From NCBI RefSeq assembly GCF_947179515.1, contig NC_067495.1, positions 135,449,325-135,513,324 on the forward strand: a DNA stretch of 64,000 nucleotides, in the 5' to 3' direction. The notes beneath the pieces are model-generated. The model was not told the origin of the DNA, did not search any database, and saw only the letters and a program-made list of their open reading frames with translations. Origin of the DNA: Apodemus sylvaticus. Taxonomy: Eukaryota; Chordata; Mammalia; Rodentia; Muridae. Of the stretch, positions 10,601-21,532 are shown one piece after another (within the stretch, counting starts at the first letter, position 1; every line of letters begins with the position of its first letter). A program made the position numbers and the translations under genes.

Positions 10601-11437
10601 TTCTAAAAATTCTTTAATTTCTTTCTTTATTTCTTCCTTGACCAAGGTGTCATTGAGTAGAGTATTGTTCAGTTTCCACGTGTATGTGGGTTTTCTGTTG
10701 TTTTTGTTGCTATTGAAGACCACTTTTACTCCATAGTGGTCAGATAGGAGGCATGGGATTAGTTCTATCTTCTTATATTTGTTGAGGTCTGTCTTGTGAC
10801 CAATTATATGGTCGATTTTGGAGAAGGTACCATGAGGTGCTGAGAAAAAGGTATATTCTTTTGTTTTAGGATAAAATGTTCTATATATATCTGTTAAATC
10901 TAATTGGTCCAAAGCTTCAATTAGTTTCATTGTGTCCCTGTTTAGTTTCTGTTTTCCTGATCGGTCCATTGAGGAAAGTGCAGTGTTGAAGTCACCCACA
11001 ATTATTGTGTTAGGTGCAATGTGTGCTTCTAGTTTTAATGAAGTTTCTTTTACGAAAGAGGGTGCCCTTGCATTTGGGGCATAGATGTTCAGGATTGACA
11101 GTTCTTCTTTTTGTATTTTTCCTTTGACCAGCAAGAAGTGTCCCTCAGGGTCTCTTTTGATGACTTTGGGTTGAAAGTCAATTTTATCTGATATTAAAAT
11201 GGCTACTCCAGCTTGTTTCCTGAGACCATTTGCTTGTAAATTTGTCCCCCAGCCTTTTACTCTAAGGTAGTGTTTGTCTTTGACCCTGAGGTGTGTTTCC
11301 TGTAAGCAGCAAAATGTAGGGTCCTGTTTACGTATCCATTCAGTTAGTCTGTGTCTTTTTATTGGGGCATTAAGTCCATTGATGTTAAGAGATATTAAGG
11401 AATAGTGATTGTTACTTCCTATCATTTTTGACGTCAT
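7603..11437 (-). pseudogene. L1 ORF2, three frameshifts
   Basis: This is the same endonuclease-reverse transcriptase as in element A, broken three times. (1) Seven T at 10350-10356 against six in element A, shortly after the endonuclease domain. (2) A missing TG near 8914 (CTCTGAAG against CTCTGTGAAG), just after the reverse transcriptase. (3) A missing C near 7931 (GTGCCAG against GTGCCCAG) in the C-terminal domain. The open pieces are 11437-10322, about 10340-8854, 8948-7836 and 8040-7603. The endonuclease motifs (QETHL, GDFN, SDH), the RT FADD box and the Cys/His motif are all present, but in different frames. The upstream ATG at 11437 (MTSKMIGSNN) is kept here, unlike in element A. Confidence 0.93.
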
Positions 11438-11484
11438 TTTTTAAATTTGAATGCTTAACTTCTTTTGGGATTGATGAAAGGTTA

Positions 11485-12755
11485 CTATCTTGCTTTTTCC
11501 AGGGTGAAGTTTCCCTCCTTGTATTGGAGTTGTCCTCCTATTATCCTTTTTAGGGCTGGGTTTGTGGATAGATATTGGGTAAACTTGGTTTTGTCATGAA
11601 ATATCTTAGTTTCTCCATCTATGGTGATTGAGAGTTTTGCTGGATATAGTAGTTTTGGTTGGCATTCGTGTTCTCTTAGAGTCTGCATGAGATCTGCCCA
11701 GGACCTTCTAGCCTTCATAGTCTCAGGTGAAAAGTCTGCTGTGATTCTGATAGGTCTTCCTTTATATGTTACTTGGCCTTTTTCTCTTACTGCCTTTAGT
11801 ATTCTTTCTTTGTTTAGAACATTTGGTGTTTTGATTATTATGTGATGGAAAGTATTTCTGTTCTGGTCCAGTTTGTTTGGAGTTCTGTAGGCTTCTTGTA
11901 TATTCATGGGCATCTCTCTCTTTAGGTTAGGGAAGTTTTCTTCCATAATTTTATTGAAGATATTTGCTGGCCCTTTAAGCTGTAAATCTTCACTCTCATC
12001 TATGCCTATAATCCTTAGGTTTGGTCTTCTCATTGTGTCCTGGATTTCCTGGATATTTTGGGTTACAAGCTTTTTGCATTTTGCATTTTCTTTAACTATT
12101 GAGTCCATGGTTTCTATGGAATCTTCAGCATCTGAGATTCTTTCTTCTATCTCTTGTATTCTGTTGTTGATATTTGCATCTCTGTCCCCTGATTTCTTCC
12201 CAAGGCTTTCTATCTCCAAAGTTGTCTCCCTTTGAGTTTTCTTAGTTGTTTCTACTTCTGATTTTAGATCCTGGATGGTTTTGCTTAGCTCCTTCACTTG
12301 CTTGTTTGTGCTTTCCTGTAATTCTTTAAGAGATTTTTGTGTTTCCTCTTTCATGACCTCAGCCTGTTGACCAAAGTTCTCCTTTATTTCTTTAAGAGAT
12401 TTTTGTGTTTCGTTTTTCATGACCTCAGCCTGTTGACCAAAGTTCTCCTGTATTTCTTTAAGTGTTTTTTGCATTTCCTCCTTGTTGGCTTTTGTATTCT
12501 CCTGGATTTCTTTCAATGATTTTTGTGTTTCCCTTGCAAGGGCTTCTAACTTTTGATCCATTTTCTCCTGAATTTCTTTAAGTATGTCCTTCATGTGTTC
12601 CTGTACCAGCATCATGACCAGTGATTTTAAATCCAATCTTGTTTTACTGGTGTGATGGGGTATCCAGGACATGTTGGTAGAGGAGAATTGGGTTCAGATG
12701 TTGCCATATTGCCTTGATTTCTCTTAGTGAGGTTCCTGTGTTTGCCTTTTGCCAT
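11485..12755 (-). pseudogene. L1 ORF1, N-terminal frameshift
   Basis: The original start is the ATG at 12755-12753, matching element A. One A is missing near 12635 (plus strand ATCCAATC against ATCCAAATC in A), so the frame from the true start stops after about 42 codons. The rest is open from an internal ATG at 12672 to 11485 (395 residues) and covers coiled coil, RRM and C-terminal domain. Relative to element A it has a 12-bp in-frame addition near 12578-12590 (adding LKEI-like residues in the coiled coil) and otherwise about ten substitutions. A protein from the internal start would lack the basic N-terminus. Confidence 0.92.
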
Positions 12756-13962
12756 CTAGTTCTCACTGGTGTTAGTTTGTCTTGTCAGTGCTGGACTCAC
12801 CAGTGCAAGCTGCCCCTTCCCAGTTGGCCTCTGGTGCACAGCTTACCTCCTGCACTGCTTGTAGACAGGGTGCTGCTGCCCAGGCTGTTCAGATCCCAAA
12901 GCAGGCACCCGAAGGCTCCCGTTGGGGCCCGCTGGATTCACTGGAGCACACTGACTTCTCCCAGCTGGCCGCCCGGAAGCCCAGCTAGTCTCTTGCAGGA
13001 CTTGGAGATGTGGTGCTGCCGCCCAGGCTGATCTGGATCCGGAAGCGGAGAGAGTAGAGCTGAGGGCTTCTGCCTGAGGCCTTGCCCCAGATTGTGTCTG
13101 TGGACCAGATGGAGCCCGTGTGCACCCCCAGGGAGTGCCGACGGTATATGCTGCTGTGATCTCCCCTGTGTTCTGCTCACTCCGCTGGGCAGCCGATTCG
13201 CCAACCAGGCTGGCGCACACAAGGTTAGCCTGGCCGCCCAGTCCCTGAGTCCAGGCAAAAGCCTGGGAGGCCAAGGTCCTAGCAAAGTTCCCCTAGGGCT
13301 ATGACTGTTAATTGGGTCAGCCAGGTGACTAGGATGGTGGGCGTGCGTGCCCGTGCTCCCTGAAAGCGCCGGAAGAGTCTGCTGTGTTAACAACCTCCTG
13401 GGCGGGTTGACTCACAGATGGCCCACCAAGCCGCCCAGTTCTTGGGGTCAGTCCTGTGCCTTTTGAGGCCTAGACCCCCGCTTTGTTAGCCTCAGGCTAT
13501 GCCTGTTACAGGTCTGCCCGCCAGAGCTCTCTGTTGTCCTGCAGGCAAAATGGCGGCACGCGCTCAGGCCTGGGCAAAAAACCTCCTGGCTGGGTTGGCA
13601 CCCCGATGGCCCCCCGACCAGCCCAGGGCCTGGGTGCAGGCCAACGCCCGTCGGGCTCAGACCACCGCGGTGTTGGCCTCGGATTATGTTTGTGTACCTC
13701 AGTCTGTCCGATCCCTGGAGTCTGGAACCAAGATGGATGCACCTCTCCTGACTGGTGGGAGGTTGAGTTCTGAAGTGGCTTCCGTGCAGGAAAGGCGCAG
13801 CACAACTGCAGCTGCTTGCAGCCCGGATGGTCAGCGAAGGTCAGTGGTCGTGTGCGCAGGGCCTAACTGGACCCTGTGTCGCCTTGGTTCCACTGCTGAT
13901 GGCCCTTCAGCTGGACCAGCCACTGCTGCACTGCCGCCGCCGCCGCTGCCGCCGCTACTCTC
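12756..13962 (-). promoter_or_regulatory. L1 element B 5' UTR / internal promoter with degenerate monomers
   Basis: CpG-rich, about 1.2 kb. Related blocks recur. CTCCTGG-C/G-GGGTTG followed about 20 bp later by GATGGCC occurs near 13395 and 13583 (188 bp apart). CCGCCCAGT occurs near 13234 and 13431 (197 bp apart). YY1-type cores lie at 13547-13557 (AAAATGGCGGC), about 13727-13736 (ACCAAGATGG) and, weaker, near 13329. This supports at least three degenerate monomers. The 5' terminus is (GCC)-rich and ends exactly at the right TSD. Confidence 0.85.
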
Positions 13963-14119
13963 AAAAACCTACTTTTTTAGAAGTAGTTTTGTGGTGATTC
14001 CAATCTCCATGTCAGGTACCAGCAGTTCAGCTCAGTCGTGTCAGGATACCAACAGTCCAGTTCAAAAATGTCAGCAGCTGCAGGATCCAACAGAAATCGC
14101 AAGGCCTCTACTAAATTAG
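13499..14119 (+). other. Antisense ORF running from L1 5' UTR into flanking DNA
   Basis: A 206-codon open frame starts inside element B's 5' UTR on the antisense strand, crosses the TSD and continues about 140 bp into host sequence. It is Ala/Pro/Arg-rich and low in complexity, as expected from translating GC-rich DNA. Its layout resembles primate L1 ORF0, an antisense 5' UTR ORF that splices to flanking exons, but no homology is visible. It may be chance. Confidence 0.25.
13963..13978. repeat. Right TSD of L1 element B
   Basis: Perfect 16-bp copy of 7316-7331. Confidence 0.9.
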
Positions 14120-14440
14120 TAGAATCAGTAGGAAGCACCAGGATCAGCAGGAATGCCTGAAGTTCTCTGCTGAGCTTCTCTTAACAAAGTAAAGATCAGT
14201 GAAGACCAGAGACCAACAAAGCACTGCGCAGGTAGCTAGGCAAGTGCACCATCACTGTCCACTCACAGTCTCTCCAAGCATCCCATGTGCTTCCATGGGT
14301 CTTGCTTCAGCAAAACATCATGGGAGTCTATGTCAGCAAAACACCACATGAGTCTGTATCACATGACACAATCAGAAGCTTTAACTTCAGGCATTCATTT
14401 ACACAGATGTGAAAAATTAAAGCCGATTTCATCTCTAGGG
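13990..14440. mobile_element. Possible old LTR-like segment
   Basis: Phrases such as AGCACCAGGATCAGCAGGAA, TCTCTGCTGAGCTTCTCTT and GCTAGGCAAGTGCACCATCACTG recall rodent RMER/ERVK-type LTRs. I cannot define the ends or orientation. It could also be unique sequence. Confidence 0.3.
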
Positions 14441-15636
14441 ATTTCCATCCCTAGAGATCAAAAAGATGCTTATCAAAAAGATGCAATATCAAAAGATCCT
14501 TAAATTTGGCTCCTTTCTAGGCCAGACCAAATTAGACAACCGGTTAATATAGTTCTAAAATTCCAGATCTTCTCTACTCATTGCCTTGTTCACAACAATC
14601 CTGATGGAGCAGCTTTAGCTTCTTTCCAATGGCCTGAAACCTTCCTTGAAATTTCATATGCTTTTTGTCTTCTCAGTCCTATTCCCTGCCTTACATGTGG
14701 TCCTACATTAGGGTCTGGGACACCAGGATTTCCTCAGGAGACTCTTTGTTGAGAAAGAGAAGATATTAATGCATTTGGCAGTGCCAGGAGGAACTCACCC
14801 CCACCTCTGTCCCAACAGACTTGCACAGTTCCTGTCATCTGTCTTTTAGCCAAGTTTACATATTCATATTTTCTGGTTTTGTTTAGTCTATTTTTTTAAA
14901 AAGTAAATATAATATAGAGAGAAATTATGAACTCCTTTCTAGATCTCACCCAAACTGTTTCCCTTTTATGAGCTCCTTACAAGTCTTTCAGTAATAGTGC
15001 TCTTGAGTGCATGCCCCCAATAAACCTACTAGAGAGTAATTTTAGACCCAGAGTCTATTTCCCAGGGAACCTGAATCAAGATAAGAGTTCAGAGGGAAAG
15101 GACCAGCCCAGCAACATGAAATGTGTTGGAGGCCAACTAGAACATGAGGGAATGGACTTATCAGTTTTGAAGGATGGCTCTAGACAAAAGCTATCTAAAA
15201 CAGGGTTGTCTAAAACCAGGATAATATTGTTGATTTCTTCCTTGCCACTGAAGACAGAATCAGATCTTGTACCCCACAGATCTGTCTTAATACGAGAAGT
15301 TATGAATTCTGTTCAAAGTCCAGAGTAGGAGCAAGTTATAGATGTGTTCACTCTTGTCAAACATTCTATGATTTGAGACTTTGAAAATGAAAAGAGCAAA
15401 AATAAAAAAGGAGACGTGCTTCAACCTGCACTAGCATTTAAAACTTTTCAACCTCAGATCAGAGAACACTTGCCTATCACGGATTTAAATGGACTAAAAA
15501 TATTATCATCTGCTCAAATATACAATCCTATTTCAATGTCTGAATAAAAGTACAGCTACTGAGAAAATGGTAAAATTAGCATGCACTCTCCTATGTGATA
15601 ATTTGAGATGATTTATTTCCCTTCAGAACACCAAAA
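14441..15636. other. Intergenic, nothing recognised
   Basis: AT-rich host DNA. The short open frame near 15011-15328 has no recognisable similarity and no supporting signals. Confidence 0.5.
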
Positions 15637-15717
15637 AGAAAGGAAGGAAGGAAGGGAGGGAGGGAGGAAGGAACAAAGGAAGGAAGGAAGAAAGGAAGAA
15701 GGGAAGGAAGGAAGGAG
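15637..15717. repeat. (GGAA)n microsatellite
   Basis: Imperfect GGAA/GGGA repeats, about 80 bp. Confidence 0.95.
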
Positions 15718-16005
15718 CATCAATATTTAGGCTGGGTTCTGGTCAATGTCAATTTGAGTGGACAGTTCTGGTTGAAGTGCTGCCAGGGGCAGTTACAAGT
15801 CCAAAGAATCTCCTTTTTATGAAAATAACATGTGGTTATATAGAAAGGGACACTAAAAATGGATGGGCAACTCACACAGGGATAAATTTTAGCCCCAGAG
15901 TTGCTATGGTGAAATTGGGCTTCCCCAAAGAAAGGCTTTCTGTTTTTTACATGTAAGGCTAGTACTTTTTGACACCTGTTTTCAGATAGTATTTTAAAAT
16001 TTACT

Positions 16006-16495
16006 ACTATTTTTATATTTTTTTATTTATTTTATTTATTTTTATTTTCTTTATTCTTTGTTTACATTCCAAATGATTTCCCCTTTCCCAGTTCCTCCCC
16101 TCCCCATATGTCCCATAAGCCTTCTTCTCTCCACCCATTCTCCAAACACCTCCCTTCCTTTTCTCTGTCCTGGTACTCCCCTATAATGCTAGATCAAGCC
16201 TTTCCAGGATCAGGGCCCTCTCCTTACTTCTTCATGGGAGTCATTTGATATGCTAATTGTGTCTTGAGTATTCAGAGCTTCTGGGCTAATTAATATCCAC
16301 TTATCAGAGATTGCACTCCATGTGTATTCTTTTGTGATTGGGTTACCTCACTTAGGATGATATTTTCCAGTTCCAACCATTTGCCTAAAAATTTCATGAA
16401 TTCATTGTTTTTAATTGCTGAAGAATATTCCATTGTGTAAATATACCACATTTTCTGTATCCATTCCTCCATTGAAGGACATCTGACTTGCTTCT
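16006..16495 (-). mobile_element. 5'-truncated L1, older 3' end
   Basis: Reverse-complemented L1: T-rich tail, the sense-strand signature GAAATCATTTGGAATGTAAA, a 3' UTR and the last about 60 ORF2 codons with one stop at the expected place. It is diverged from elements A and B. The two flanks share a CTATTTTT-like word that may be the TSD, but this is ambiguous. Confidence 0.88.
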
Positions 16496-16999
16496 ATTTT
16501 TTAATAGAAGAAAAATAAGGGTTTTCTTTACAAAGCTACCTGCATTTTGGTGGGCAATTTTAATAAACACACATATCTTCTTTGTTTTATCTTATATCTT
16601 TATATTACAGATAATAGTAGAGGAAAAGAAGGCTTTAGGAATACTAATAGAACTGCGGGCCTAGGCTGTCTGATTACAAGTTCTAGGGATTTTTCAATAT
16701 GCTAAATTTGTTTTATTTAATATAAAGAAACATATATATATATGTGACTTTCATAAGTTTCCAGAAAATTGTAGGGAAGAAACATCCAAGCAGCCACTTT
16801 CAGAAATATGCATTTTTGAAATGTCTTTTTCTCCTTTAAATATTTTAGTTGACTTCACAAAATGGATGTGATCACTTTCAATTCTTTCCCTGGGATCTCT
16901 AAGGCAATACAGAAGTATTATGGCGACTCTACTTTGTTTTGCTTATTTGTTTGTTGGCTTGTTTTTTTTTTTTTAAATCTAGAATTGGCTAATTATTTT
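16496..16999. other. Intergenic, nothing recognised
   Basis: AT-rich, with a short ATATATAT run near 16733-16743. No gene signal. Confidence 0.5.
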
Positions 17000-17890
17000 G
17001 TTTTTCATAATTTATTTATTTCTTAATTTAATTTAATTTACTTATTCATTTTATATGCCAGTCACTGCCCCCTCCAGGTCACATCCTCCCAGAATCCTTC
17101 CCCTAACCTCTGAGCAGATTGGGGCCTCCTGGTTATCCCCACCCCTGGCACTTGAAGTATCTGTGAGGGTAGGTGCTCCTCTCCCACTGGGATCAGACAA
17201 GATAGCCCAGCTAGAAGAACATTTCCCACAGACAGGCAACATCCTTGGAATAGCCCCCCCCCTCTAGTTGATCGAGACTCACATAAAGACCAAGCTGCAC
17301 ATCTGCTACATATGTGTGGAGAGGCCTAGATCCAGCCTGTGTATGTTTTTTGGCTGGTGGTTCAGCCTCTGAGAGTTCCAAGGGTCCAGGTTAGTTGACT
17401 CTGTAGGTCTTCCTGTGGAGTTCCTATCCCCCTCGGGACTTTCAATTCTTCTTCATGTTCTTCCATAAGAGCTCCCAAGCTCCATCCACTGTTCGACTGT
17501 GGGTGTCTGTATCTGTCTGAGTCAGCTGCTGAGTGGAGCCTCTCAGAGGATAACTTGCTCCTGTCTGTAAGCATAACAGAGTGTCACTAATAGTGTCAGG
17601 GATTGGTGCTTGCCAATGAGATGGATCTTAAGTTGGGCTGGTTATTGGTTAGCTATTTCCTCAGTCTTTGCTCCATCCCTTTTGCCTGCATTTCTTGTAG
17701 ACAGGATAAATTTTGGGTTGAAAGTTCTGTGGGTAGGTTGGTGTCTCTATTGTTCCACTGGGGTTCCTGACTGGCTATAGGGCATGACCTCTTGAGATTC
17801 CATATCCCCAATGTATTAAGTCACAGCTAAGGTCACCCTCATTGATTATTGGGAGCCTCCCTTATCCCAGCTCTCTGACTCATCCTGGGG
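17000..17890 (-). mobile_element. Lx-type L1 3' UTR, copy 1
   Basis: Reverse complement of the older rodent L1 (Lx) 3' UTR, recognised by GACCAAGCTGCACATCTGC, the GGTTCAGCCTCTGAGAG / CCAGGTTAGTTGACTC block, and CTGTCTGTAAGCATAACAGAGTG. It begins with an A-rich tail (TTTATTTATTTCTTAATTTAATTTAATTT on the plus strand). Highly substituted and without coding capacity. Confidence 0.75.
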
Positions 17891-18815
17891 ATGCCCCACA
17901 TCCCACATTCTCCCCATCATTTACAGATTTCCTTTCATTCTCACGGCCATCTAGCCATCTCTCCTGTCCTTCCCCACACCCATCCCAATCCCAGTCCCCG
18001 CTCCTCCCAGTCTTGCCATTACAAATCCCTAAACCCATTACCATCTCTCTTTTGCCCGTTCTCCTTAGAAAAGGGAAGTCACCCTTGGGTACCTACTCAC
18101 CAACTCTCAGCAAGACTAAACACCTCTTTTTCCACTGAGGCCAAACCAGGAAATCCAGGTGGGAAAGGGGACCCTCTGGCAGGCAACAGGGTCAGAGAAA
18201 GCCACTGCTCCAATTGTTATGGGATTCACATGAAGACCAAGCTGCACATTTCTTACAAATGTGTGAGGGGGGGTGTAGGCCGGGGGGGGGGGATGACTAG
18301 ATATAGCCCCTGGACATTCTTAGGTTGCTGGTTCAGTCTCTGTAAGCCCTTATGGGCCCAGGTTAATTGACCCTGTAGGTCTTCTTGTGGTATCCTTGAC
18401 CTGTCTGCCTCCCTCAGTCTTATCCTCCACTCTTCCACAAGACTCCCCAAGCTCCACTAGATGTTTGGCTATGAGTCTCTGCATGTGTTTCCATCAGCTG
18501 CTGGATGAAACTTCTCAGGAGACAGTTATGCTAGCTTCCTGTCTGCAAGTATAACAGAGTGATATTAACAGTGTCCAGTGTTGGCTCTCCCATGGGTCGG
18601 GTCTCAAGTTGGGGCAGTAATTGCTTGGCTGTTCTCTCAGTTCTCTGCTCCATCTTTATCCCTGTGCATCTTGTAAGCAGGAACAATTTGAGGTTGAAGG
18701 TTTTGTGGGTGGGTTGATTTACCCCTCCTTCCACTGGAAGTCCTGCTTGGCTACAGGAGTTGACCACTCCAGTCTCTATATCCCCTGCTAGTAGGAGTGT
18801 CAGCTAGGGGACTCT
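17891..18815 (-). mobile_element. Lx-type L1 3' UTR, copy 2
   Basis: Repeats the landmarks of copy 1 in the same order about 950 bp further right (GACCAAGCTGCACATTTCT, GGTTCAGTCTCTGTAAG, CCAGGTTAATTGACCC, CTGTCTGCAAGTATAACAGAGTG), but its left part differs, like another Lx subfamily. Includes a G-run near 18266-18292. Confidence 0.72.
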
Positions 18816-18824
18816 ACTTTGTAT

Positions 18825-18990
18825 CAAGTGCAGTACCAGGTGCTCTCTAGCATTAGTTCATACATCTCTCAGAATTGCCTTATTGTGCTCCAGACGAGGA
18901 AACAGAGGTTCAGAGAGGATGGATAACATATTCTGTGTTCTACAGTTTATAAGGAGCACCACTGGGATATCATGGTCAGTTCTCTGATTT
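18825..18990 (+). mobile_element. MIR-like SINE
   Basis: AGTGCAGTACCAGGTGCTCT, then GACGAGGAAACAGAGGTTCAGAGAGG, matches the MIR core (tgtgccaggcactg ... gaggaaactgaggc) with the divergence expected of an ancient repeat. Confidence 0.55.
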
Positions 18991-20984
18991 TGAAAACCCT
19001 TTGATAAGTCTACATCAGTTAGTCCAGAAGTCCTATCATGAGCTCTACATGTTGAAGTTCTCTATAAGAATTAAGAGAATTATCTCTGGCTTCACATAAC
19101 TGACAGTTTATTTGGAAAGACAGAAATGATTAGAATCAGCCATAATATTGTTGTTGTGTAAACACGTGGTCTTAAAAATATGGCTCATAGATTTGCAGCA
19201 ATCTCATCAACTGGGAGCCCTATGATAATCAGAATTTTAGAACTCCATCTCAAGCCTACTGAATAATTGCTTGAATTTTAATTGTTTCTTGAAGTAACTT
19301 ACACATACGATCAAGTCCCATAAGCTCTTATACAGAGCACTAAACAGAAATATCAGGGAGGGAATATGCCTGAACCTGGATTCTAAAGGCAGTATGATAT
19401 GATTCTCCCTATCACCTTCAGATTGTTTTTCTTTTATGAAAGGCATTTATGGCCTTTAAAAGGTCTAAAAAAGCAGTTCTGAAGATAGAGAGTTATTCTC
19501 CTGGCTTGAAGTATAGGGAGGGATTCAGGGAAGTGATATAAGTAGCTGGAGAGAGGCCGGAGAGTGAATAGAGGAGAGCATGAGAGCATGCGCATGCCTG
19601 TTTGGGTGAGACCTGAAAGTTCCTATCAATAAAAGAAAGAGCCTATCAATAGGAATAGAGAGGACAATGGTGTCCTAGCACTTTTCTCCCCACTGCCCTG
19701 CTGTGATCTTTCTCTCAGAGGGTAGGCCTGGAACAGCCTGGTCTGTATGCCATGGAGTGTGTAACTACAGGCTTATACTTGCACCTCCTGTGTTCTTTAA
19801 TTCTGTCAGTACAGTTGGTACTGATATATTTTAGTAATCACCCTTTTCAAATGAACTCATAGCATAATAAAGCTGCATTTGCTTTAGGAAAATTGAGCCA
19901 CAACCTCTCTTTGGTAGAATTTGTATTTGACTTAGGAGCCCAGAACATTAACTGTCTTGCTTTTAACTGAGCACCATTCTAATTAGGATAGAAATGCATT
20001 AGGAAGCTGTGGTAGTGTCTGACAGGGACACATTTATTCCTGAGTTTGATATTTTAAAATATAGCAGATTGCAAAAAATGCAGATTATGGAGGGGATATA
20101 GTGTTAAAATTGCTTTTGCCATTATAAAGATAAAAATAGCTCTTGGTTCAAATTTCCTACTGCTTCTTTCTAAATGAAGGAGTTAAATACTGAAAGGCAG
20201 GTGGATGCTGACACTGCTTTAGAAATAGATGAATAGAGTTGATGGCAGGAACTACAGGGAAGCTATTGAGGCTGCAGATGCATATGCTGCCCTTACTTTC
20301 CACAAAGTTCAAAGTGGGGTGAAGCTGCCCTGGTAATTGGCTATGAAATAGCAAACCCTCTGGATAAAAATGGCCCTTGTATGTAATTATCCATGTTCTG
20401 GGCAGCGGGTAGCCACCTGGTTGATTAGTAACCCCACCTATTTTAACAGCCACCCAAGTTTAACTTTAAGTGTGATTGTTCAGACCCTGGCACCAAGTCC
20501 AATTAAAGGCTTGGGAATTTCTATCAGTTCTGACCAGGTTTAGATCTTAAGCAGATGGTCCTCAAAATCCCCAAGGTGAAAGCCCATTTTGCATCTTAAC
20601 TGGATGGGGGCATAGATCGGTTAGAAATATAATAGTGCCTGCGATGACAAAGGAGCTTTTTATTTGTTGGTATATAGTGATTTGCCACACTTTTTTCTTT
20701 TTGATATTCCTTTTTTAAATTTTTTCTTTTTGATATTTCTAATCTGATCTTCACAAAAGAGTTTATTGTAATCAATTTTCAGTAGCATTGATTCACATCA
20801 GTGTTGGTAAGTAAATTTCACAATATAGCCCACTTTATTAGATGATTGAATATAGGATATTATCATGCTGAGACAAAGGGAAGAGAAGCTAAAGGGGAAA
20901 ACAAAAGAAAACAAAACAAGAGCAAAGCCTGCAAACACTAAAATAACACCTCTGCAGCATTTAGAACCAGCATTCAAATTTGGA
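18991..20984. other. Intergenic, nothing recognised
   Basis: No convincing repeat or exon. Open frames here are short and lack homology. AT-rich throughout. Confidence 0.5.
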
Positions 20985-21150
20985 TACAGTATGTGCTTTT
21001 ATGTGTGTGTGTGTGCTCATGTGCCATGGTATTTGTGGGGATGTCAGATGACAACTTACGGGAGTTGAGTCTCTGCCTCTATCCTGTCCATTTCAAGGAT
21101 CACACTCAAGGGATCAGAAGGAGCAGGCATCACCTTTGCCTGCTGACTCA
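20985..21150 (-). mobile_element. B4/RSINE-like tRNA-derived SINE
   Basis: A (TG)n start, then GGATGTCAGATGACAACTTACGGGAG and a terminal CTGACTCACCTCAGCAGCCC, the reverse of the tRNA-derived 5' end of rodent SINEs. The middle is degraded. Confidence 0.55.
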
Positions 21151-21424
21151 CCTCAGCAGCCCACATTTGGATCTTTTGATGAAAAGTTCACATCTCTTTT
21201 CGCAGCACTATTTTGCCCGCTTTTTCTCTTCTTTTGTGATTCTGCAGGACCTAATTTCTGTCTGCTGCAGTCACAGACGGCTGCTAAAAGGGTGGTATCC
21301 ATAGGTCACTCATAAAAGATTCTAGGCTGGGAATTGGCCAGCCACAATGAGACTCCTTTTTTCTCTATGAGACAAGGGCCCTAGCCATTTCTGAAGTGGT
21401 GTCAATTGCTGACATGATATGTAT

Positions 21425-21530
21425 AGTATTGTAGTAAGCACTTCCTAGGTGTTGACTTGAGGTGGCCTATCTCACAACAACCTTATGAGGTACACATTGA
21501 TTTGGAGTTTCATTTTAGAATTAAAGGAAC
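21425..21530 (+). mobile_element. MIR fragment
   Basis: AAGCACTTCCTAGGTG ... CTCACAACAACCTTATGAGGTACAC matches the MIR core. Confidence 0.55.
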
Positions 21531-21532
21531 AA

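Larger units (their letters stand above)
7332..13962 (-). mobile_element. Full-length LINE-1, element B
   Basis: A complete 6.6-kb L1 on the minus strand, with A-rich tail (about 7332-7358), G-rich 3' UTR, ORF2, ORF1 and monomeric 5' UTR, flanked by a perfect 16-bp TSD. It is co-linear with element A with few differences; ORF1 differs by about ten residues over some 390. Four small indels break its ORFs, so it is inactive as written. Confidence 0.97.

Noticed and set aside
12843..13393. Minus-strand ORFs of 143-151 codons in the element B 5' UTR
   Set aside because: They overlap in different frames, lie in CpG-rich promoter DNA and look like chance open frames; the element A equivalents have different lengths.
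1..13978. Segmental duplication as the origin of elements A and B
   Set aside because: Element B has its own perfect TSD and the flanks of A and B are unrelated, so independent insertions are more likely.
17842..18370. Pro/Ser-rich ORFs of 98 and 159 codons
   Set aside because: They lie in the C-rich reverse complement of an L1 3' UTR.
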